Source: Deltaproteobacteria bacterium (GTDB lineage: Bacteria; Desulfobacterota; BSN033; WVXP01). Taken from it: DNA of 64,000 nucleotides. The position numbers and the translations under genes were made by a program. The notes under the pieces are model-generated. The model was not told the DNA's origin, did no database searches, and worked only from the letters and a program-made list of their open reading frames with translations. The stretch lies in NCBI GenBank assembly GCA_019308905.1, contig JAFDHF010000001.1, forward strand, positions 1 to 64,000. Direction: 5' to 3'. Below, piece by piece: positions 35,418 through 43,873 of the stretch. Every line of letters starts with the position of its first letter. Position 1 is the first letter of the stretch.

Positions 35418-36875
35418 TCAATCCGGCCTCTTGCTGTAACTCTCCAGGTAGACTCCTGCAAGAGTGAGAAAGGTTCTTATGAGTTCCACCTCTTGATCTC
35501 TGATGGGTTCGCGGGTGACCGAATTGTCCACCATGACAAGGCCGATGACCTCCCTTCCCGCGATAAACGGGACTAGGGCGAAGGTCTTTATCTCCGCAAG
35601 AACAGGAACCTCCAACCGCGGAAGGTCACTGCAGGAACGGGAATTAGAGTCTACGACATTGAAAGCCCTTTTCTCTCGAATGGCTCTGCCCATCAACCCA
35701 TCCGAGTCTATGGGGACCGAAATACTCTTCAGAAAAGGAGGGACGTCATGGCCCAAGCCGAACTTTCCCGCCACGGTCTTGCCCGCTCCGTCGAGGAGAA
35801 ACAAGAGGGTCCGATTGAAACCTATTCCCCTGTGGACGGCCTCAAGCACGATCTGAATGAGTTCTTCCGGCCGTGGATTCTCCAGGATGAATCCGCTGAT
35901 CTCATTGACCATTGCCAGCTGCCGCTCCTTCCTCTCCATCTCCCTCTGGAGCCGGAATATCTCAGGAGAGGGCTCTTCCAGGTCTTGGGCGGATGGACTG
36001 AGAAACGTGAGATTGAGGTCTTCGGCCACGCGCTGGACGTTCTGCTTCGCCGATTCGATGAGTCTTTGAATCGTCTCCTCCGTGAGACCCAACCCCACCC
36101 ATATCCCGCGGCAGCATTCGTCCGGGCTCTCTTTGGGATATATCCCTCCGATCCGGTCCGCCCAACTCTCCGGGATGGCATAGGGAGAGAGAAGATCAGC
36201 CATGTAGACGACGTCCGAAAGGGCCAGGTCCTTCGATGCACCTGAAAAACGGTGATGGTCCCGGATGGCCTCGATAAGGGCTGCCGGCAGGCCCCATTTC
36301 CGGGCGATTTTCTCTCCCACGTCCACATGGGTGACACCGAAGAATTTCCTCTCAGCCGCCAGAAAATCCCTGCCCTTCAGGGTCTCCTCGGCCACCTTTC
36401 TATATGTCTCTGGAAAATGATAGTCGAGGAAGAGCTTGCCGCAATCATGTACGAGGCCCGCCACCATAGCTACTTCCCTTTGATCAACCTTCAGCTTTTC
36501 CGCCAGCAGGCTGGCCAGGAGGCTGCAGGTCAGGGCGTGGATCCAAAAGGTCTCATACAGCCCACCTTTGAAACCCCCCTTGTAGAGGGTGTCGACAACG
36601 GTTGCAGCGGTTATGAAGTTCTTCAGGGTGATGAACCCCAGGACCATGACGGCTCTGGTCACAGTGGAGATCTTTTGGGGCATCGAATAATAGGCCGAAT
36701 TGGCCATTCTCAGAACTCTTCCCGTGAGGACCTGATCCTCCAGGATGAGGCTGGAGAGCTTCGAAACCGGTGTCTCGGGGTTAGATGCCGCCTCGACGAT
36801 CCTGTAGAAAAGCTGAGGAAGAACCGGAAGATTCTCTTCTTCCTCTACAAGCTTCAATGCCTTCTGAGACCTCAT
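35418..36875 (-). CDS. HDOD domain protein with C-terminal GAF domain
   Basis: 485 residues from ATG 36875 with AGAGGA upstream. The HDOD domain (LPVLPQLFYRIVEAASNPET, MVAGLVHDCGKLFLDYHF, KWGLPAALIEAIRDHH) is followed by a linker helix (LQREMERKERQLAMVNEISG) and a GAF domain (VHRGIGFNRTLLFLLDG, AIREKRAFNVVDSN). HDOD proteins are non-catalytic HD relatives linked to motility, c-di-GMP and stress signalling. Here HD residues are partly kept (VHDCGK). The GAF domain may sense a small ligand. It lies 17 bp after another HDOD gene. Confidence 0.88.
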   Translation of the reverse strand: MRSQKALKLVEEEENLPVLPQLFYRIVEAASNPETPVSKLSSLILEDQVLTGRVLRMANSAYYSMPQKISTVTRAVMVLGFITLKNFITAATVVDTLYKGGFKGGLYETFWIHALTCSLLASLLAEKLKVDQREVAMVAGLVHDCGKLFLDYHFPETYRKVAEETLKGRDFLAAERKFFGVTHVDVGEKIARKWGLPAALIEAIRDHHRFSGASKDLALSDVVYMADLLSPYAIPESWADRIGGIYPKESPDECCRGIWVGLGLTEETIQRLIESAKQNVQRVAEDLNLTFLSPSAQDLEEPSPEIFRLQREMERKERQLAMVNEISGFILENPRPEELIQIVLEAVHRGIGFNRTLLFLLDGAGKTVAGKFGLGHDVPPFLKSISVPIDSDGLMGRAIREKRAFNVVDSNSRSCSDLPRLEVPVLAEIKTFALVPFIAGREVIGLVMVDNSVTREPIRDQEVELIRTFLTLAGVYLESYSKRPD

Positions 36876-36892
36876 GTAAATCCTCTTCAGTT

Positions 36893-37738
36893 TCAAGATT
36901 TGACTATCAGTTCGAGATTCTCGAGAATCATCCCCTTGTCTTTGCTGGCCATTTCGTGAATATCTGCCTCTCCGACTCCGAGCCTTTCCAGGGCCACCGC
37001 CTCGGGCTTCCATTCCCCGTCCCCCTCGCTCTGCAGAATCTCGTGGGCCATGTTGTCAGCCACGTGGACGACGAGAGTGGGTGTTTCGCCTCTCCGCAGG
37101 CTATCCGTCCTGTGGTGGTGGGCCACAGGGGCATGGTAGATCTCGGGCAGATGCCACTTTCGCAAGACCGCCTGTCCGAGCTGCGCATGGTCGAAACCGA
37201 ACTGAATTCTTTCCGATTCGAAAAAGGGAATACCTTCTGTCCGGGCCATCTTCAACCCTTCCCTGAATTTCTCCGGGAACCTCTGGCAGAAGACGAATTT
37301 GCCAACGTCATGGAGCAACCCGGCAATATAGTAAGTCTCCTGCTCACGAAGGCCGAGCCTTTTGGCCAGGAGTTCCGAAACGAGAGCCGCAGCCACGGAG
37401 TGTTCCCAGATTTGGGCAAGGCTCCCCCGGGCCGTGGTGCGGCCAAAGATCAGACCCACCGCGATGGTCAGTACGAGGCTCTGGATGGTGCCGAAGCCCA
37501 GTATCATGACAGCCATGTTGAGGGACGTTATGGACTCCATCCGCCTGTAGTAAGGCGCATTGGAGAGGCTCAGTATCCTTGAAGTCAACCCGGGATCCTT
37601 TGAAATGACACTCGAGAGTTCTTTGCAACTCGTATCGGCGTCCCCCATCATCTCCATCACTCTTGCCGCCACCTGGGGAATGGGCTGCAGATTTTCCGTC
37701 ATTTCGGCGATGGCGTGGATGATTTCATACGGTTCCAT
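36893..37738 (-). CDS. HDOD domain protein
   Basis: 281 residues from ATG 37738. The protein is essentially one HDOD domain: LQPIPQVAARVMEMMGDADT, ISKDPGLTSRILSLSNAPYY, MAVMILGFGTIQSLVL, IAGLLHDVGKFVFCQRFP and HHRTDSLRRG. It carries no output domain. It is translated just ahead of the HDOD-GAF protein and may heterodimerise with it. The frame is open upstream to 37873 without family similarity. Confidence 0.87.
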   Translation of the reverse strand: MEPYEIIHAIAEMTENLQPIPQVAARVMEMMGDADTSCKELSSVISKDPGLTSRILSLSNAPYYRRMESITSLNMAVMILGFGTIQSLVLTIAVGLIFGRTTARGSLAQIWEHSVAAALVSELLAKRLGLREQETYYIAGLLHDVGKFVFCQRFPEKFREGLKMARTEGIPFFESERIQFGFDHAQLGQAVLRKWHLPEIYHAPVAHHHRTDSLRRGETPTLVVHVADNMAHEILQSEGDGEWKPEAVALERLGVGEADIHEMASKDKGMILENLELIVKS

Positions 37739-37954
37739 GGCAGTCCACCGGATTGTTCCGCTCTCCCTTGCTCTATCGGCAGGGAAACCGAAGCCCTTTA
37801 AGGCCGCACTCTCCCCTCGCCAAGAGGCTGGTAACCTCCGGGGTAACCCTGAGTCCCTCGAAGAACCGGACATGGAAGAGCCACACTCGATGTGTCACAA
37901 AAAAAGGAACAAGCCGCCAATACCCCTACCCGGCAGCTTCCGGCATCATGGCGG

Positions 37955-39205
37955 TCACCTTCTCTGCCTCTCCCAGGCCATGCAAAAGGGGCTGGCCGAG
38001 ATCAGTAGGATGGACACCACGGCGAGGCTCCATCCGATACCGTACAGGTCGGCAAGAAAACCTATCAAGAGCGCCACCACTGCGGCAACAAGCGAGGATG
38101 CCTGGGATTGTGCTGAGAGGGCCGTAGCCAGTATGTCGCGGTGCATCATGTCTGTGATATAGGATATCCCCATCGGCTTCCTTAGATTCTCTATTAGGTA
38201 TATTCCCACATAGAGTGCAATCGACACTGCAAGCAACCCGGTATTGTAGAAAATCCCGCTTAAGATGCCCATGGAAAATCCCGCAATCATCGTAATATTC
38301 AGAGGAGTACGAAGGCTCTTGAACCTCTCAGCGGTTTTCCCTGAGATTCTCGAAGCAAAGGAGGTGAGTATGTATATGACAAAGTAGACGGCGCCTATGA
38401 CGATAGAAGTTCTCTGCTTGCCCTCGAGAGAGAGTAAGATAGGCAAGGCCAGTGCGAATGTCTTTAGAACCGGTTGGATGTAATCCTTGATAGCCTTGTA
38501 GAAACCGCTATAGACCGATATGTTTGCAACGGCTCTCAGTATTTCAATATCTTTGAATGAATGGATGAATTCTCTCGTAACTTTCACGAAATTCCGTTTT
38601 ATCTTATCTCCCTCTATATTCCGGATATCGCCATCCAGTTCTTTCGGGTAACTAATCATGAGCAACAGATCCATTACATAAGGTATCGTTGCATATAGAA
38701 ACACCGATTTGTAGCTGTCGCTTAGGAAAACAATACTAGCAGCAATTAGGGACGACAATGCCGATCCTATCTGAGACCATGCCCGCGTGTTTCCATAATA
38801 GTACACCTTTTGATCTTTCCATCCTTTGATAGCCAAGTATTCAAAGATCATCGCCTTGTGTGTGCCAGTCCTGAATGCCTCGCCAAAGGAGAAAAAAACC
38901 ATGGCAATCACAAAGAGCCCGTACTGTGAGGAGAAAAAGAAAATGACGAAGGATGCTATATAGGAAACAAATGAATATATCATCGTCCTTCTTCTGCCTA
39001 GCGCATCGGCAACGACTCCTGTGGGTATTTCGAGAAGATTCTTCAGCACCTCCCGTATGGCGTAAAGCGTGCCTATTTGAAGATAGGAGATCCCTTTCTC
39101 GGCAAAAAAGAGGATCAAGAAGGGTTCGAAGAATCTCAAGTTCTTGAGGAACCCATAGAGGCAAAACTTGTAGAACTGTAGATCCTTACGAAATGTCTGT
39201 GCCAC
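37955..39205 (-). CDS. MFS transporter, AT-rich and probably acquired
   Basis: About 416 residues and 12 predicted membrane helices. The start FYKFCLYGFLKNLRFFEPF and the loop IPTGVVADALGRRRTMIYS (the MFS A-motif) are clear. The substrate is unknown. Codons are A/T-rich (for example around 38480-38840, near 40% GC by eye) in contrast to flanking genes near 58%, a sign of horizontal transfer. The start is uncertain: GTG 39205 is used and GTG 39232 would add nine residues. No operon partners. Confidence 0.85.
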   Translation of the reverse strand: MAQTFRKDLQFYKFCLYGFLKNLRFFEPFLILFFAEKGISYLQIGTLYAIREVLKNLLEIPTGVVADALGRRRTMIYSFVSYIASFVIFFFSSQYGLFVIAMVFFSFGEAFRTGTHKAMIFEYLAIKGWKDQKVYYYGNTRAWSQIGSALSSLIAASIVFLSDSYKSVFLYATIPYVMDLLLMISYPKELDGDIRNIEGDKIKRNFVKVTREFIHSFKDIEILRAVANISVYSGFYKAIKDYIQPVLKTFALALPILLSLEGKQRTSIVIGAVYFVIYILTSFASRISGKTAERFKSLRTPLNITMIAGFSMGILSGIFYNTGLLAVSIALYVGIYLIENLRKPMGISYITDMMHRDILATALSAQSQASSLVAAVVALLIGFLADLYGIGWSLAVVSILLISASPFCMAWERQRR

Positions 39206-39580
39206 GGTATCCGGGCCTCGACCTGTCCACACTGGGGACTCGCTTCGCCTAGGAAACGCCGCGTCCCACAGAACATCTATGCCAGATACTTCTCTCCTGT
39301 CAAGCGCCAGGGCCCGAGAAAATTCACCCGAAACCGGGTAGACCGTGCGCCTCCAAATTGCCCATGACCGGAGAACGCGTTCATCGCTGAAGGAGAAGAA
39401 GAAAAAGACCTCGTAACGTCAACGGCTTTTGAGAACACTCGATCGCAGATCAAGGAGACTTCAGGGTTGTATTTGCCGGAGTGTTGCCCTATATTTACTC
39501 GGTGGGGCGGGCCCGGGCCAAGGGAGAGAAGCCCCTCACCCCCCTGTCTGGGTGATCCGAGTACTGCCGGGAGGAGGAGC
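39206..39580. other. 375-bp spacer between divergent MFS and fbp genes
   Basis: No gene, tRNA, clear terminator or repeat is visible. GGGAGGAGG just before 39581 is the fbp ribosome-binding site. A TTGTAT (about 39465) with TATATT about 20 bp later is a weak promoter-like pair. Confidence 0.5.
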
Positions 39581-40561
39581 ATGCGTCTCGAACAGACTTT
39601 CATGAACTTTATCCTTCACCATCAGGAGAAGCACAGGCGTACATATCATTTTTTGATCCTCATGGAAGCCCTGATCAGTGCGGCCAAGCATATCCAGCAC
39701 TACTACCTGACCGGGGCTCTGAAGGGGAATCTCGGGCTTGCGGGCCGCGTGAACGTCCAGGGTGAAGAAGTGATGCGCATGGACCAAATCGCCCATGAGA
39801 TCACCATCCACTATCTGAAAAGCTCCGGACGAGTGATCCATGCCATCAGCGAGGAGTCAGAAGGAATAATCCCCCTGAATGTGGAAGGGGGCAGGTATTT
39901 TGTCTACTTCGACCCCCTCGACGGTTCTTCGAATGTCTCCCACGGGCTTCCGGTCGGTTTTCTCTTCGGTATCGCCAAGCGAAATCTCGAAGGGCCTGAG
40001 GACGGTCACCTCCGTGCAGGAAAAGACTACATTGCTGCCGGCATGTTCGTGATCCCAACCGGCACCTTCACCCTCGCACTTCATCAATCAGGAACCTGGC
40101 GATTCCATATCGATGAAACCATGAATTTTGTGAGACCGGTACAGGTAAAGCTTCCCCAGGATACCAAGACCTGGGAGCTTTCCTTCAACGAGGCAAACCG
40201 TTACACCTTTGCCAGAGGGGTTCAGCAGTGGATTGCGGAGAATGAGAGAAAATACGCGTTTCGATATCTCGGGGCCCTGGCAGGGGATTTTCACAGGATT
40301 CTCTCCAACGGCGGCATGTTCATGTATCCTGCCATCGTCAATCATCCGAATCCAGAAAAAAACCGGCCTCATGGAAAACTCCGCCTTATGTATGAGGCAG
40401 CCGTGGTGGCTTTCATGTGCCACGAGGCGGGTGGAGATGCTGTGGATGAAACCGGAACCCCCCTTCTCCTCATCCAACCGGAAAAGTGTCATCAGAGAAC
40501 AGCCCTCTATGTCGGTTCGAAGCCTCTTGTAGAGGAAATCACCGGCGTCCTCAGGGGCTGA
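39581..40561 (+). CDS. fbp: fructose-1,6-bisphosphatase class I
   Basis: 326 residues. The metal and phosphate site FDPLDGSSNV is intact, with AISEESEGIIPL upstream and the later IVNHPNPEKNRPHGKLRLMY and CHEAGGDAVDETG typical of the family. It hydrolyses fructose-1,6-bisphosphate in gluconeogenesis. ATG 39581 follows GGGAGGAGG; an open frame to 39467 is non-conserved. It stands alone with no gluconeogenic neighbours. Confidence 0.95.
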   Translation: MRLEQTFMNFILHHQEKHRRTYHFLILMEALISAAKHIQHYYLTGALKGNLGLAGRVNVQGEEVMRMDQIAHEITIHYLKSSGRVIHAISEESEGIIPLNVEGGRYFVYFDPLDGSSNVSHGLPVGFLFGIAKRNLEGPEDGHLRAGKDYIAAGMFVIPTGTFTLALHQSGTWRFHIDETMNFVRPVQVKLPQDTKTWELSFNEANRYTFARGVQQWIAENERKYAFRYLGALAGDFHRILSNGGMFMYPAIVNHPNPEKNRPHGKLRLMYEAAVVAFMCHEAGGDAVDETGTPLLLIQPEKCHQRTALYVGSKPLVEEITGVLRG

Positions 40562-40622
40562 ACCGAGGAGGAGACTCTAAACCGGAGCAGAATCCGGTAC
40601 AAGCCCCCGGTAGGATGAGCTC

Positions 40623-40955
40623 CTATTTCTCGTCCCCCGTCAGATAGTCGGCAAGGACCCCTCTGCTGTGGAGATCATCGTGGCAGTAAATACAGAGATT
40701 CTCCCAGTTGCTCCCGTCCTTCGGATTGTTGTGGGGGTTTCCATCCTTATGATGGACCGTCAGGAGGTGGAGGTTCGAGGAGTTGAATTCCATGCCGCAC
40801 CTTGCGCAAATCGATCCGTGAATGGCCAGAGACTGGCGGCGGTAGTCGTCTTGAGTCGAATCAAGCCTTCTGAGTTTCTCTTCGAGACTCTTCTTTCTGA
40901 GAGGTCTTGCTCCTCTGGCAGGCCTTCTCCTGTGGGTGAAGCCGCGTCTGTGCAT
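40623..40955 (-). CDS. HNH endonuclease family protein (YajD-like)
   Basis: 110 residues from ATG 40955 with GAGGAGG upstream. Two CxxC pairs (CARCGMEF, CIYCHDDLHS) and the HNH core LLTVHHKDGNPHNNPKDGSN match the E. coli YajD family. By family knowledge it is a putative nuclease with no established target. The N-terminal 30 residues are very basic (HRRGFTHRRRPARGARPLR), suggesting nucleic-acid binding. No restriction-modification or toxin-antitoxin partner is adjacent. Confidence 0.87.
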   Translation of the reverse strand: MHRRGFTHRRRPARGARPLRKKSLEEKLRRLDSTQDDYRRQSLAIHGSICARCGMEFNSSNLHLLTVHHKDGNPHNNPKDGSNWENLCIYCHDDLHSRGVLADYLTGDEK

Positions 40956-41182
40956 TTCATCCTCCTCGGCCGCTGCGCCGGGGCGGCTGCTTTGCCTTTC
41001 ATGCCCGGCAGTGGAGAGGCCCATCCGGCCATGAAAGGGATTTACGGCAACAGCCTGACAAAAGGGACCCCGGACAGGGAACATCCTTCCCTCTGAGCGG
41101 CCGTTTCCTTTTCCCGCAGTTTTGATTATACTCCATTCAACGTTAGTTGGGTTGTCTGAATCGGATAGTGGAGGTGGAATCG

Positions 41183-42436
41183 ATGGGCCTGCGCAGCCAT
41201 GGACGAATCAAGGGCCTCTTGTTCGCTCTAGCCGTGGTGGTTTGGTTTGTTCCTGTCCATGTCCGGGCTCTCGAGGCAGGCGCCGCTTTTGTCAGGGAGG
41301 GTGCCTTTTTGCTGAGCGAGAAGCCCCGAGTCTGGAAAAACGGGAGACTCGTTCACGATCTGGTTGGCTACCTTCCCATCGGAACGGTCGTGTATTTCGA
41401 TCCGAATACGGAGATGAGGGAGCTGTTCAACTACGCCCTCGATGGGTACGAGCAGTATCTTTTCGTACGGACAGACATGGGCCTGGCAGGACTCCTCAGG
41501 AACGACCTCAAGGTCGATCTTGGCGAAAAGGAGGTTCTCATCCCTGTGGGAAATCGGCGCATTCCTATTCGCACCCAGGCTTCTACCAAGTATCAGGCCC
41601 GGACGCTGTCGGAGTTTTCCCGTTCTGACGGGGTCTATCTTACCGTCGTCGACGACCGTGATCCCGAGTTCTACGATGTCGAGTTGCAGTGGACAGCAAC
41701 CACCAAACGCCCACCGGACAGGGGAAGGCTGAGAAAGAGATGGGTGGCCGACGGTGAGGTGCTGATTCTTTCCCCCGAAGCCCTGCCATCGGAACACCCC
41801 CGGGTCTCCGGGGGCGACACGGTTCAGGACGAGGGTTATCTGTCGAGAATCGCCGAAAGGATCCGAGAAATAGTCGGCATGGACGTCGCGGTGATCACCT
41901 CATTTCTCACAGACCTCGAAACATTGCGATGCAGGGTCGGCGCAGAGGCCGATATCGACCTGGGTGTCAAGATATTCGGGACTGGCCTGGGACTCGAGTT
42001 CGCCTTGACCTTGAAGGAAAAGAACAGGTTCTACGACCTTGGGGAGACGATCTACTACCGCGGCGAAAGACCGTACCTCCGATTCATCACGGTCAAGGAC
42101 ATCCTCTGCAAGAACAACCGGCCTTACAGGCTGGCCAATTTTGCCATTCAGGAAGCCGATCTCGATCCTGCCAAAAGGACCATCGTATCCCTCGATGACC
42201 TACCCCAAAACATAAGAGGCGAGTGGAAAAGCTCTTTCCAGGCGAGAGATGCTCCCCGCCGCATGATCCGCATCGACGGCTACGACAGCTATCGCCGCGC
42301 CTTCTCATTTCTGGAAAGGGAGTCGGCTCAAGGGGGCGGGTATCTGTCCAGGCTGAACGCCTACGACAGGCGCATCGTGATCAATATCATCCTCTCTCAG
42401 ATCGCCTATTTTACCAAGCCTGAAATTACTCGGTAG
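41183..42436 (+). CDS. exported protein of unknown function
   Basis: 417 residues from ATG 41183 (GTGGAGGTGGA upstream; ATG 41147 is less likely). A signal peptide (LLFALAVVVWFVPVHVRA, about residues 10-28) is followed by an SH3-like or beta-rich region (LVGYLPIGTVVYFDPNTEMR, then YLFVRTDMGLAGLLRND). The remaining part shows charged helices and no catalytic motif. I do not recognise the family. A -10-like TATACT at 41127-41132 may belong to its promoter. Confidence 0.6.
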   Translation: MGLRSHGRIKGLLFALAVVVWFVPVHVRALEAGAAFVREGAFLLSEKPRVWKNGRLVHDLVGYLPIGTVVYFDPNTEMRELFNYALDGYEQYLFVRTDMGLAGLLRNDLKVDLGEKEVLIPVGNRRIPIRTQASTKYQARTLSEFSRSDGVYLTVVDDRDPEFYDVELQWTATTKRPPDRGRLRKRWVADGEVLILSPEALPSEHPRVSGGDTVQDEGYLSRIAERIREIVGMDVAVITSFLTDLETLRCRVGAEADIDLGVKIFGTGLGLEFALTLKEKNRFYDLGETIYYRGERPYLRFITVKDILCKNNRPYRLANFAIQEADLDPAKRTIVSLDDLPQNIRGEWKSSFQARDAPRRMIRIDGYDSYRRAFSFLERESAQGGGYLSRLNAYDRRIVINIILSQIAYFTKPEITR

Positions 42437-42484
42437 TTGGCTGGCCGCACCAAGGTCTCCCGACTCGCCGATACCGCCGTGGCT

Positions 42485-43171
42485 TCAGCGTATGAAGAGA
42501 CTCTGGGTCACCACACCGCCAGGCCGGACCAGGACGAAGTCGCTGTCAGCCTTCGAAAGATCGACTGCAACCTCCAGGAGCCGTCTGACGTAGGCGGAAG
42601 AGCCCAAGATCTCTTCGTACCTGTAATTCCACCGCTCGCAGAACCGGGCGACCTCCTGAGCCTGGGGGCGATATTTCTCCAGATCGGCCCTGCTATGGGC
42701 TACAAGGCAGAGTCGTTCGTACTTCTTATACTGCATGTCCAGGATCCATTCAGCCTCATCTTTGCCGTATTTCGCCCCGACTTCTTCGTATTCCTTAAGA
42801 GGATGGCTCCCGCATTCAAGCCACCCCTTGCTCAGATAGTACGTTCCGGGCGTCGACCAAAACTCCCTCTGATAAGCCTCATAGGAACCCAGCAAAATGG
42901 CTATACAGTCATCCGTCCTCGGTATCAAGAGCGTATGGGGTCCTGCGCGGAGTCCGTCAAGGCCGTTCCCGCACAAGCCGTAGCCCAGAACCACGGTCCT
43001 CGGTTCCTCGATCTCGTCCAGAGCATTCTGGAGCACCCGCTTCATCACGCGGGGATTTCTGTGGAGTCCGTACTCGAAGAAGGTCACGTGGAAAGGTATA
43101 TCCCCGGGTATCTCGTTCCGGATCATGTCCTGAAGTACTTGGCAGGCCATCATAACAGGTGGTCTCACCAT
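42485..43171 (-). CDS. DUF1638 domain protein
   Basis: 228 residues. The family core is visible: MMACQVLQDMI, TVVLGYGLCGNGLDGLRAG, IPRTDDCIAILLGSYEAYQ, and a conserved ECGSHPLKEYEEVGAKYG. DUF1638 genes often lie next to corrinoid-methyltransferase genes in anaerobes. No such partner is here, so its role is open. The start GTG/ATG region (MVRPPVMMACQVL) has two further methionines and the exact start is not certain. Confidence 0.82.
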   Translation of the reverse strand: MVRPPVMMACQVLQDMIRNEIPGDIPFHVTFFEYGLHRNPRVMKRVLQNALDEIEEPRTVVLGYGLCGNGLDGLRAGPHTLLIPRTDDCIAILLGSYEAYQREFWSTPGTYYLSKGWLECGSHPLKEYEEVGAKYGKDEAEWILDMQYKKYERLCLVAHSRADLEKYRPQAQEVARFCERWNYRYEEILGSSAYVRRLLEVAVDLSKADSDFVLVRPGGVVTQSLFIR

Positions 43172-43335
43172 GGACGATTCTTCTCCTCAAAGACCCGTTT
43201 TCCTTATCAAGCCTAGCAGAGCCCGAAGCAAGCTGTCAAGGGCGTGGGGCCGGCCGGAAGAGCCCCCCGGTCCCCCATTCTCAGTGCTCCGGCCGATCCT
43301 CCAGGGTCTGTAGGCAGCTCCGGCCCCCAGGCGGT

Positions 43336-43364
43336 TTGACATCACGGTGATTCTCTGGTACCAA
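43336..43364 (+). promoter_or_regulatory. promoter with palindromic operator-like site before the PII-like gene
   Basis: A perfect TTGACA (43336-43341) overlaps the palindrome ATCACGGTGAT (43341-43351). The -10 candidate TACCAA (43359-43364) after 17 bp is weak, so an activator may be needed. The ATG at 43413 has GAAGGAGG upstream. Confidence 0.5.
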
Positions 43365-43412
43365 AACAGAAGAGAGACTGCAACGGAAAGAGCGGCGTAG
43401 AAGGAGGCCTCC

Positions 43413-43775
43413 ATGCAGCTGGCAAAGATGAAGCGTCTCGATATCATCATCGAGACGGCGGAACGGGACGAGTTCATCGATATTATCAAGAAATCAGGGG
43501 CGACAGGCTACACCCTTTACTCCGAGGTGGATGGAGAGGGGATGAGGGAATCCAGGGCGGACATCGGTTTCGCTCACCCCCACAAGAATACCGGAATTTT
43601 TGTGATCGCCCCCGAGCGCGTGATCATGGAGATCGTGGAGAGGGTTTCCGAAATTCTGCCCAACTATGCGGGAATCCTCTTCTTAAGTGACGTGGAGGTA
43701 GTCAGAAAGGGCCACTTCTCCATCGATGTGGTCAAGAGGATGACAAAACGATTCAAGGGAATGGAACAGCAGTGA
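43413..43775 (+). CDS. PII-like signalling protein
   Basis: 120 residues with the PII beta-alpha-beta repeat pattern: KRLDIIIETAERDEFIDIIK, ATGYTLYSEVDGEG, GIFVIAPERVIMEIVERVSE, GILFLSDVEVVRKGHF. It lacks the T-loop length and the uridylylated tyrosine of GlnB, so it belongs to the broader PII-like group (e.g. DUF190 or DUF3240 types). No transporter or carbonic anhydrase gene is adjacent to suggest its ligand. Start ATG 43413 is used; ATG 43428 is possible. Confidence 0.75.
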   Translation: MQLAKMKRLDIIIETAERDEFIDIIKKSGATGYTLYSEVDGEGMRESRADIGFAHPHKNTGIFVIAPERVIMEIVERVSEILPNYAGILFLSDVEVVRKGHFSIDVVKRMTKRFKGMEQQ

Positions 43776-43778
43776 AAG

Positions 43779-43798
43779 GGGATGGCCTTCGGCCACCC
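43779..43798. terminator. hairpin between convergent genes
   Basis: TGGCC (43783-43787), loop TTC, GGCCA (43791-43795), extended by GGG/CCC around a one-base bulge. No T-run follows on either strand, so intrinsic termination is doubtful, but its position between two convergent genes fits. Confidence 0.35.
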
Positions 43799-43873
43799 AC
43801 CTCTGTTACGGTGGAAGCAGAACGTTCAAGAGGGACCAGCGGCGGCACGGTGAGCCGAGACGTCCCCCTTCTG

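Noticed and set aside
40623-40955. HNH gene as part of a restriction or toxin-antitoxin system
   Set aside because: It matches the YajD family and no methyltransferase, antitoxin or phage gene is adjacent.
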